A stretch of 64,000 nt of DNA from assembly GCF_003318235.1 (NCBI RefSeq), contig NZ_QOCG01000009.1, positions 186,001 to 250,000 of the forward strand. Direction: 5' to 3'. The notes under the pieces were generated by a model. That model was given only the letters and a program-made list of their open reading frames with translations. It was not told the origin of the DNA and did not search any database. The position numbers were made by a program, and so were the translations under genes. Each line of letters starts with the position of its first letter. Positions within the stretch are counted from its first letter, which is position 1. This document shows positions 57,757-64,000 of the stretch, in pieces. This DNA is from Loktanella sp. D2R18 (GTDB lineage Bacteria; Pseudomonadota; Alphaproteobacteria; Rhodobacterales; Rhodobacteraceae).

Positions 57757-58302
57757 ATAGCACGCAGACCGCATAACGCCCCTCCACAACGTGACACAGG
57801 GCCACGGATCAACGACCGCATTCGCGCAAGCGAAATCCGCCTGATCGGCGCGGAGGGCGAAAACGTGGGCGTTGTAACCCCACAGCGCGCCATGGCGATG
57901 GCCGATGATGTTGGGCTCGACCTGGTGGAAATCTCGCCAAATGCGACACCGCCGGTCTGCAAGATCATGGACTATGGCAAATTCAAATACGAGACTCAGA
58001 AAAAAGAAGCTGAGGCGCGTAAGAAGCAAAAGATCATCGAAATCAAAGAAGTGAAATTCCGTCCCAACACGGATAACAACGACTACGATGTGAAAATGCG
58101 GAACGTTTTCAAGTTCTTGGACAATGGCGACAAGGTGAAGATCACGCTGCGTTTCCGGGGCCGTGAAATGGCCCACCAAGAGTTGGGGCGCAAACTTCTT
58201 GAACGCGTCGCAGAAGATACAAAAGACGCTGGCCGCGTTGAAAACTTTCCAAAAATGGAAGGCCGTCAGATGGTCATGCTGATTGGCCCACTGCCCAAGT
58301 AA
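57757..58302 (+). CDS. infC: Translation initiation factor IF-3, starting at ATA
   Basis: Binds the 30S subunit, blocks 50S joining and checks the start codon. The 181-residue protein is complete only if read from ATA 57757: the encoded [22 protein letters not shown] is the conserved N-terminus, AAGGA lies eight bases upstream, and an in-frame TAA at 57742 prevents an earlier start. The first standard start is GTG 57865, which would delete 36 residues. In E. coli infC uses AUU so that IF-3 limits its own synthesis; an AUA start should do likewise. A terminator follows at 58328. Confidence 0.93.
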   Translation: MARRPHNAPPQRDTGPRINDRIRASEIRLIGAEGENVGVVTPQRAMAMADDVGLDLVEISPNATPPVCKIMDYGKFKYETQKKEAEARKKQKIIEIKEVKFRPNTDNNDYDVKMRNVFKFLDNGDKVKITLRFRGREMAHQELGRKLLERVAEDTKDAGRVENFPKMEGRQMVMLIGPLPK

Positions 58303-58327
58303 GTCCGCACTGGCAGGATCTAGATTG

Positions 58328-58358
58328 AAACGCGCGCTTTGCGAAAGGCGCGCGTTTT
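58328..58358 (+). terminator. Rho-independent terminator after infC
   Basis: AAACGCGCGC pairs with GCGCGCGTTT, with further TTT/AAA pairing inside, followed by TTTTCTT. Confidence 0.85.
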
Positions 58359-58412
58359 CTTATGTGTGTCCGCGCACTTGATCGCACGTGGGCGCTAAGC
58401 CTAAAATCGCGC

Positions 58413-59384
58413 ATGTTCAGCTCTGCCTCCAAAGCCCAATCGCCGCGCGCGCAACGTCCTGCACCCCGCGTGCAAACCCATGCATTGGCACCAACCGCCA
58501 ATCAATCGCCACAGGTTCAGCAATTGGCGGCGTTGCAGACAATGGCAAATGACCACGTTGCTCAGCGGGTGAAAACCGTGCCGCAAGATTATGGTGACGT
58601 CAGTGGCTCACCCGTCGGCATGGCCATTCGGTCGCGTCTTGGTGGCCCCCGCGAAACATGGACCGCAGACGCAATATTTAACGCGACGCAGGCCTGTTAT
58701 GTTGAAAATCTTGTGCGTGGTCAGGCGCTTATGGCTCAGCTCCAACAACGCAAGGATGACGAAACACCGGCGACAACAGGCGACGATAATGCCGCATTAT
58801 TTGCCGACGCCTACACAACGCGTGTCACCCCGGACCAGCGTGGCGATCATCTCTACGGTATCGGTACAAAGGGCGGCGACAGCCACGAGATCGCTTATCA
58901 AAATGGCTACGATGTCGCGAACGCCTCCATCGAAACGGCCACGAACTATGCCGCCCGCGATCCAAATCGCGCCGCCGAAGGCCCACATCTGAACAACTCG
59001 GAAATCTTTTGGAATCAATGGGGGGCCGCCGTAGACGCTGACACGCCCAAAAGTTTCTTTGAATTCGCCGGCACGCACCGTGCGCGCAAGGAGGCCAAAA
59101 AGCGGGCATTGGGTACGATCACGCGCATGGCCGTATCGAATTCAAGTACAATTCTGACAGTGCAGCACATCCTGCCCGATAATGTTTCCTTTTCACGCGA
59201 AGAGGCGGTGACCGAAACTCATGCGGCCGATACGGATGCCTTCGCTGCTCTCTTAGGCACCCCTAACGGGCGCGCGATCGGCTTTCTTCTGAAGGATCAT
59301 TACCATGAGATGGATTTGAAAAGCTTTGGTGATGTCAAAATCGACGGCGCAGCGACGTCGTTGACGTTTAACTTTGCCGACTAA
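58413..59384 (+). CDS. Protein with polymorphic-toxin-like N-terminal motif
   Basis: A 323-residue protein. The first 60 residues are Ser/Ala/Pro/Gln-rich and contain NQSPQVQQLAALQTMAND, very like the (N)SPQV-x-QL-x-x-LQ-x-MAN motif that precedes DUF4157 and other toxin domains in polymorphic toxins and in cargo of contractile injection systems. The remaining 260 residues (GGDSHEIAYQNGYDVANASIE, LLKDHYHEMDLKSF) match no family I recognise; no immunity gene or injection system is nearby. The start is uncertain: ATG 58413 fits, without a good ribosome site. Its stop overlaps that of coxM by four bases. Confidence 0.6.
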   Translation: MFSSASKAQSPRAQRPAPRVQTHALAPTANQSPQVQQLAALQTMANDHVAQRVKTVPQDYGDVSGSPVGMAIRSRLGGPRETWTADAIFNATQACYVENLVRGQALMAQLQQRKDDETPATTGDDNAALFADAYTTRVTPDQRGDHLYGIGTKGGDSHEIAYQNGYDVANASIETATNYAARDPNRAAEGPHLNNSEIFWNQWGAAVDADTPKSFFEFAGTHRARKEAKKRALGTITRMAVSNSSTILTVQHILPDNVSFSREEAVTETHAADTDAFAALLGTPNGRAIGFLLKDHYHEMDLKSFGDVKIDGAATSLTFNFAD

Positions 59385-60166
59385 CCCGCCGCAATAACAG
59401 CACGTTTCGTCAATACAGTAATAAGGTGCGCGCGGTAATCGGAGCTGCCGTGGATATCACCCATCATACCTTCTGGTGGGACCGTCAGGCCGCCCAACGC
59501 CTGCGCCGAAAACGCTTGTGAAAGTGCCGTTTCGGCATCAAGCCAACGAAACACGCCTTCTTCTGATGCGCCGGTGACGGCGACCCGCACACCATCTACA
59601 AACTGTGCGACAAAGACGCCCACAAGCGCAAAGCGCGATGCGGGCTGTGCGAATTTCGCATAATGCGCGGCCTTTGGCATTGGAAAGCGGACTTCGGTGA
59701 TGATTTCACCCTCTTCAAGTGCGGTTTCGAACATCGCGAGGAAATAGTCATCCGCCGCAATCGCACGTGTGTTGGTCACGATGGTCGCACCAGAGCCAAG
59801 CGCCGCTGCTGGGTAACAGGCTGCGGGGTCATTATTGGCAAGCGACCCGCCAATTGTGCCGCGGTTGCGCACCGCTGGGTCGCCGATATCCGCCGCGAGC
59901 GCGGCAAGTGCTGGGTATTGCGCAGTTTGCTTGGCCAGATTGGCATGGGTGACGCCCGCACCAACACAAATCTGCCCATCGCGCACCGCGATTGATTGTA
60001 GCTCTTTAATTCCCGTTAAGCTAACCAGCACTTCGGGCATAGCAAGCCGCGCCTTGAGCGTCGGAATCAATGTTTGCCCCCCTGCGAGCGGTTGCGCCTC
60101 TTCATTTTCAAGCGCCTCAACTGCGGCGTCGATTGTCAAAGGCGATGTAATTTCAAATGGATACAT
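59381..60166 (-). CDS. coxM: FAD-binding subunit of a molybdenum hydroxylase (CoxM-like)
   Basis: A 261-residue flavoprotein of the CO dehydrogenase/xanthine dehydrogenase medium-subunit family. FAD motifs are LAGGQTLIPTLKARL near residue 28 and RNRGTIGGSLANNDPAAC near 95; the CO_deh_flav_C domain fills the end. It starts ten bases after coxS. A catalytic partner (large subunit with the Mo cofactor) is normally encoded next to it but is absent here. As it stands it may serve a large subunit encoded elsewhere. Confidence 0.9.
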   Translation of the reverse strand: MYPFEITSPLTIDAAVEALENEEAQPLAGGQTLIPTLKARLAMPEVLVSLTGIKELQSIAVRDGQICVGAGVTHANLAKQTAQYPALAALAADIGDPAVRNRGTIGGSLANNDPAACYPAAALGSGATIVTNTRAIAADDYFLAMFETALEEGEIITEVRFPMPKAAHYAKFAQPASRFALVGVFVAQFVDGVRVAVTGASEEGVFRWLDAETALSQAFSAQALGGLTVPPEGMMGDIHGSSDYRAHLITVLTKRAVIAAG

Positions 60167-60175
60167 ATTGCGCCC

Positions 60176-60661
60176 CTACTCTGCCGCGATCAGCGCGACG
60201 TCTTGGCCAGAGGCCGAAAATACCGCTTTAACAATATTGTGGTAGCCCGTGCAGCGGCAAAAATTGCCTTCAAGATAGTTGCGAATTTGGTCTTCGGTCG
60301 GTTTCGGATTGTCTTGCAACAAAGCAGCCGTCGCCATGATCATCCCCGGCGTACAGAAGCCGCATTGCAACCCGTGGTGCGTCTGAAACGCCTGCTGGAT
60401 TGCATTCAATTGGCCACCCGCCGTGGCTTGGCCTTCAATAGTTGCAACCTCTGCATCCTGCGCTTCGCGCGCAAACATCGTGCAAGATTTCACCGCAAGT
60501 CCATTCACATGCACCAAACAGGCACCACATTGCGATGTATCGCAGCCGACATGGGTGCCTGTTAGACGCAAATCATTGCGTAGAAAGTCAACGAGCAATG
60601 TCGGATCCGCAACATCGCGGGTCATGGCTGTGCCATTCACGACCATAGAGATTTGTGTCAT
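60176..60661 (-). CDS. coxS: 2Fe-2S subunit of a molybdenum hydroxylase (CoxS-like)
   Basis: A 161-residue iron-sulfur subunit. The plant-ferredoxin-type cluster is held by [15 protein letters not shown] and the later cysteine of KSC; the second cluster by CGFCTPGM and CRCTGY. It carries electrons from the Mo centre to FAD. The ATG at 60661 has GGAGGAA immediately upstream; an in-frame extension to 60700 is not needed. The order is xdhC, coxS, coxM with no coxL. Confidence 0.93.
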   Translation of the reverse strand: MTQISMVVNGTAMTRDVADPTLLVDFLRNDLRLTGTHVGCDTSQCGACLVHVNGLAVKSCTMFAREAQDAEVATIEGQATAGGQLNAIQQAFQTHHGLQCGFCTPGMIMATAALLQDNPKPTEDQIRNYLEGNFCRCTGYHNIVKAVFSASGQDVALIAAE

Positions 60662-60727
60662 CGTTTCCTCCGTCACGGAACTGCCTTTGATATGCGGCAT
60701 GGTAGGCCTGCCGCCCTAGGTAAGCAA

Positions 60728-61702
60728 TCAGTCAGATTTGCGCAGTATTTGGGTGACCTGGGCCATGATACTGACCGCAATTTCAGCCGGTTGCCGCCCG
60801 CCCAGATCAAGCCCGATAGGCCCATAGATACGCGCAACCTGAGATTCCGAAAATCCGGCTTCAGCCAACCGTGCTACCCGTTTTGCATGGGTCCGCTTTG
60901 ATCCGAGGCTGCCAATATAAAAGGCATCGCTGTCGAGCGCGGTGATCAAGGCAGGGTCGTCCAGCTTTGGGTCATGTGACAATGTGACGACAGCGGTGCG
61001 CCGATCCAAGTTTAGCGCACGCAAAGCGGCATCTGGCCAATCATCAACCAGCGTGGTTTCCGGGAACCGCTTACCGGTGGCAAAAGCCGCGCGCGGGTCA
61101 ACGACAACCGGCTGATAGCCGCAGCTGTGCGCCATAGCGACAAGGGGCTGCGCAATATGCACTGCCCCCACAATCACCAGACGCAGCGGCGGGTTATGGA
61201 TGGCGACAAATGTCCGCCCGTCCTCTGCGACGCCGGATCGATCCAGCCGGAATCGATCTGCATGATGCGGCAGGCCAACCAACCTTGGCGCCGGCGTTTC
61301 AAGGTCTGTCACATAGGCGACGGGCTCGAATCTGGCGCGTAATGTGACCAAACGCTCAAGGAGCGCAATCGGAAGCACCGTACCGACGGGTTCAACCAAA
61401 ATGCGGATTTCGCCGCCGCAGGCCAACCCGACGGCAAAAGCATCATCATCACTGACCCCGAACGTCAGTACCCGTGGACGCCCGTCGATGATCGCCTCTT
61501 GGCTTTCGAGAATGACCGCGCCTTCAACACAGCCCCCCGAAACAGAGCCTTCCATCGCGCCGGACGCATCAATCACCAATTGGCTACCGACAGGGCGCGG
61601 TGCCGATCCCCATGTTTGCACGACCGTCGCAATTGCCACCCCACGTCCTTCGCGGTGCCATGCAAGCGCAAGCTTTGGAAAATCCGTTATTGTTTCTGTC
61701 AT
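60728..61702 (-). CDS. XdhC/CoxI family Mo-cofactor maturation factor
   Basis: A 324-residue protein that sulfurates and inserts molybdenum cofactor into xanthine dehydrogenase-type enzymes. The N-terminal XdhC_CoxI domain (GVAIATVVQTWGSAPRPVGSQL, GSVSGGCVEGAV) and C-terminal Rossmann-like domain (VIVGAVHIAQPLVAMA, VVDPRAAFATG, IGSLGSKRTHAKR) are complete. It overlaps the upstream DUF1203 gene by four bases (ATGA). Its presence beside coxSM supports a Mo enzyme. Confidence 0.92.
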   Translation of the reverse strand: MTETITDFPKLALAWHREGRGVAIATVVQTWGSAPRPVGSQLVIDASGAMEGSVSGGCVEGAVILESQEAIIDGRPRVLTFGVSDDDAFAVGLACGGEIRILVEPVGTVLPIALLERLVTLRARFEPVAYVTDLETPAPRLVGLPHHADRFRLDRSGVAEDGRTFVAIHNPPLRLVIVGAVHIAQPLVAMAHSCGYQPVVVDPRAAFATGKRFPETTLVDDWPDAALRALNLDRRTAVVTLSHDPKLDDPALITALDSDAFYIGSLGSKRTHAKRVARLAEAGFSESQVARIYGPIGLDLGGRQPAEIAVSIMAQVTQILRKSD

Positions 61703-62169
61703 ATGCTCCGGGTGACCCTTGTTAAGAAACAGTTGTTTGAGGCCGAGCGTATATCGACAAATGCGACCTCGGGACGATCAAACAAGTCTTTGGCATATTG
61801 TGCAACGGCGGAAGCTTTGGTGATCTGCCCAGTCCCATAGATAATGCGGTGATCCGCACAATACCCTTTCAATAAAAATTGGGAAGAATTGCGCAAGATT
61901 GGCGGCGTCATATCACCACAGAACGGCGTACAGTCATCTGCGCAAAGAAATATCGGACCCGTTTCTGCATAGGGCTGTAGATTCGGAAACGGGCGCGCCG
62001 CGCAAATCAACATTTCCGCCCCTTTGGGCACATTGTTCAGACAACAACGACAAGGTGTGCCGGACCCCGCGGAAATCACCCGCTCGGGCACGTGGCCATA
62101 GGCATCGGCACCACCCGCACGCAGGCTTGCAACCGTTTTCTTATCGTAGGATGTATAGATAATCGTCAT
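61699..62169 (-). CDS. DUF1203 protein
   Basis: A 156-residue protein. GTPCRCCLNNVPKGAEMLICAARPF followed by PYAETGPIFLCADDC is the DUF1203 signature, with several cysteines and histidines that might bind metal. Function unknown. AAGGA lies seven bases before the ATG at 62169. It is the first gene of the operon with XdhC, coxS and coxM and so may help that enzyme. Confidence 0.8.
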   Translation of the reverse strand: MTIIYTSYDKKTVASLRAGGADAYGHVPERVISAGSGTPCRCCLNNVPKGAEMLICAARPFPNLQPYAETGPIFLCADDCTPFCGDMTPPILRNSSQFLLKGYCADHRIIYGTGQITKASAVAQYAKDLFDRPEVAFVDIRSASNNCFLTRVTRSI

Positions 62170-62427
62170 TGGTATTTCCTTTTTCAATGTCAGAAATACA
62201 TTCGTTCACAATGAGATAGTGATCGACCCGAATGTTGCGGGTTTTGAAACCCCAATACCCCACGACGAAACTTCACAAAAATACGGGTATCTGCCGCTAA
62301 CCCGGCCAATTATGCAGAGGGTGTCACGTAAATTTGCCATATTGCGGGGCTAGTTTTATGCGGTACCGCCCGGTTTTCACCCGCGCAAGTTTACGATGCA
62401 TGCCCGTCTTGGGCAGAAGGACACAAT

Positions 62428-63357
62428 ATGGACGACAAGCAACTCACGTTTGAAACGCACCTCACAAATACGAGCCAAAACGCTTGGCTAGGCCAAATCG
62501 ATGATATCTGTGAAGATTTTGGCTTTTTTGAACAGCTTGGCGCGCGACATTGCGCAGGTTTCCTAGAAGCTGGAAATAACTTACTTGTCACATTTGAAAA
62601 TGTCCCAGATGTCCGTGCCAATAATGCCATGTCAGAACCACGCGGGTTTTCTTATGCGCGCCACGACGGATGGTCGCATTTGGCGATTCTCGCATATGAA
62701 GAAAGCTGGTTTCGTGACGAATACGTCTACGATTTTTTTGACCGTCTGACCGATGACGCGTTTTTTGACGATTTCGAAAACATCGTCTTTTACGGCGCTA
62801 ACGGTGGCGCATACGCGGCGGCCGCATTTTCTGTTGCTGCCCCTGGGGCGACAGTCGTCGCGCTCCGCCCGCAAGCCACACTTGACGCGGCAAGCGCCGG
62901 CTGGGACACAAGATATCGAAAACATCGGCGGATGGATTTTACTGGGCGCTACGGGTACGCCCCGGATATGATCGATGCCGCACGCGATGTCTTTGTTGCG
63001 TTTGACCCGTACCTGCGGCTTGACGCTAGCCATGCGGCGCTGTTTCGCAAACCCCATGTGACCCTGATCCGCTGCCCCTTAATGGGCGCCAACCTTGACC
63101 ATACGTTTGACCGTTTTGTCATCGGTGACGTCATACTGAAACTGGCCATGTCTGGCGGGTTGGACAAAAAGCGTTTTACGCAGCTTTTGCGGGCACGCCG
63201 GTATGACGACAAATACGCCATTAACCTTATCATAAAGTTGCTTCGACACGGTCACCCGCGCCTTGCTATCACGATCTGCGAATACAAGCGCCAGCGGAGC
63301 GCGACCCCCTACTTTACGAAAACGCTCGATGCGCTTTCACTTAAGAAGTCAGCTTAA
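62428..63357 (+). CDS. Unknown protein with alpha/beta-hydrolase-like core
   Basis: A 309-residue protein that I cannot place firmly. FENIVFYGANGGAYAAAAFS (about 116-135) looks like the nucleophile elbow of an alpha/beta hydrolase, but the usual Ser is Asn (G123-A-N125-G-G127), so it may have lost catalysis or use another residue. RRMDFTGRYGYAPD and VTLIRCPLMGANLDHTFDR follow. There is no signal peptide. AGAAGGA is seven bases before the ATG. Its stop interlocks with the convergent DUF1127 gene by four bases. Confidence 0.65.
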   Translation: MDDKQLTFETHLTNTSQNAWLGQIDDICEDFGFFEQLGARHCAGFLEAGNNLLVTFENVPDVRANNAMSEPRGFSYARHDGWSHLAILAYEESWFRDEYVYDFFDRLTDDAFFDDFENIVFYGANGGAYAAAAFSVAAPGATVVALRPQATLDAASAGWDTRYRKHRRMDFTGRYGYAPDMIDAARDVFVAFDPYLRLDASHAALFRKPHVTLIRCPLMGANLDHTFDRFVIGDVILKLAMSGGLDKKRFTQLLRARRYDDKYAINLIIKLLRHGHPRLAITICEYKRQRSATPYFTKTLDALSLKKSA

Positions 63358-63575
63358 AGACCGTAAACGTCGCGGAATACGTGGCGAATGATATCATCGC
63401 GTTTGATGCCCATTTCAGCAAGCTCAGCGTCGCTCAGTGCTTCGAGGCGGCGTACTTCTGGGCTGCGGTCTTGAGCGTCCATGATACGTGTCATCGCCGC
63501 GACAAAGCCTGCGCCGATCTTGGACAAGATGCCAGGTTGTGATTGGGCAGAAGCGGTATCAGTAAAAAAAGCCAT
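63354..63575 (-). CDS. DUF1127 small protein
   Basis: A 73-residue protein with the C-terminal DUF1127 helix pair (RRLEALSDAELAEMGIKRDDIIRHVFRD). DUF1127 proteins are abundant in alphaproteobacteria and have been tied to stress response, phosphate metabolism and RNA binding in a few species. The ATG at 63575 stands about 100 bases from the next gene. Confidence 0.85.
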   Translation of the reverse strand: MAFFTDTASAQSQPGILSKIGAGFVAAMTRIMDAQDRSPEVRRLEALSDAELAEMGIKRDDIIRHVFRDVYGL

Positions 63576-63681
63576 GTGATGTTCCTATCGGATGCATATT
63601 TCTTATGCACCCAATATACGTCACATTTATTGACCTAAAACTGCTAATGCTGCATTGCCGCATTGCGCCTGCCGCATAGCG

Positions 63682-63966
63682 TCATTCGGCGGCGTTGCGT
63701 TCAGCGATTAGCTTTTTGATCGCAGCAACGATGCGCACACCAAAATACCCCAAACTACCACCGGCGACGATCCAAAACGCTGTGCCACTATATAATATCG
63801 CAGAGGCAATCCCTGCGGCCAGCATTGCGACCATAAACGCAACCAACCGCTTTTCAGTCTCCGCAATTGGAATATGCGCGGTGATTCCCTTGAGCAAAGG
63901 TGCAATCAATGGTTCGATGTGAGGTGTCGCAAACCCCAGTCCTGCAGCAATTAGAAAACCGAACAT
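63682..63966 (-). CDS. Small membrane protein of unknown function
   Basis: A 94-residue protein with two or three hydrophobic stretches (about 3-20, 42-60 and 65-83) and a short charged tail (KKLIAERNAAE). Not recognised. GGAGAGACC precedes the ATG at 63966 at a normal distance. Confidence 0.65.
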   Translation of the reverse strand: MFGFLIAAGLGFATPHIEPLIAPLLKGITAHIPIAETEKRLVAFMVAMLAAGIASAILYSGTAFWIVAGGSLGYFGVRIVAAIKKLIAERNAAE

Positions 63967-64000
63967 ATGGTCTCTCCATTTCTTCCAAAAAAGTTAACGA

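Noticed and set aside
57865-58302. infC starting at GTG 57865
   Set aside because: This would remove the conserved first 36 residues of IF-3, which are encoded in frame from the ATA at 57757 behind a good ribosome site.

Overview
The window reads as a stretch of chromosome from an alphaproteobacterium of the Rhodobacterales (roseobacter group). The evidence is the gene set and style: ispG next to a RodZ-like gene, 5-aminolevulinate synthase (the C4 haem route) with an FNR/FnrL-type box, a TRAP dicarboxylate system with dctBD, a siroheme/sulfite/APS reductase operon with DUF2849 and DUF934, CoxS/CoxM/XdhC proteins, DUF1127, and many 4-base ATGA or GTGA overlaps. Genus cannot be fixed from the sequence alone. 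No rRNA, CRISPR array, intact prophage or intact insertion sequence is visible.

Layout. 1-8900: lpd (cut by the window edge), DUF924, an MFS transporter, queA overlapping a large AsmA/YhdP-like gene, then bcp and a DUF455 ferritin-like gene on the other strand. 8990-19920: mostly cell envelope. M23 peptidase and bactofilin overlap; a LysM/solute-binding fusion, DUF2189 protein, prfB, penicillin-binding protein 1A, amidase, aminotransferase and a DsbA-like oxidoreductase follow. 20195-26420: ispG, RodZ-like, hemA, an unknown membrane protein and an M20 peptidase. 26421-27422: two identical tRNA-Asp genes, a broken tyrosine integrase and tRNA-Val, a scar of a lost element. 27464-37245: phosphatase, HU-like protein, a two-repeat lipoprotein, lon, an orphan membrane protein, tgt, Fe-S assembly genes flanking a SatD/DUF3307 pair, and a 2OG oxygenase. 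37312-47329: tpiA, YHYH protein, VOC protein, dctMQP and dctDB, P450. 47401-56826: a three-barrel outer membrane protein, a butyrobetaine-hydroxylase-like oxygenase, an Lrp regulator and the cysG-DUF2849-cysI-cysH-DUF934-fpr sulfur block. 56901-63966: an Ala/Glu repeat protein, infC, a toxin-like N-terminus protein, an operon with coxM and coxS but no coxL, and small proteins.

How the genes work together. QueA and Tgt belong to queuosine tRNA modification. M23 peptidase, bactofilin, PBP1A, amidase and RodZ-like protein build and remodel peptidoglycan. CysG makes siroheme for the sulfite reductase that follows CysH (APS reductase), with the ferredoxin-NADP reductase as a likely electron source. 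hemA and fpr both carry FNR-type boxes, suggesting oxygen control of haem synthesis and reductant supply. dctBD should control dctPQM, but this DctD lacks the sigma-54 contact loop and the Walker lysine.

The items most worth a second look are: the SatD/DUF3307 pair with a probable leaderless, self-regulated promoter; the DctD lacking GAFTGA; infC starting at ATA; a single polypeptide with three tandem 8-stranded-type barrels; a protein with an N-terminal motif seen ahead of polymorphic toxins; the duplicated CDDPRF lipoprotein; and five convergent gene pairs whose stop codons interlock by exactly four bases. All function calls are by reading; no database search was run.
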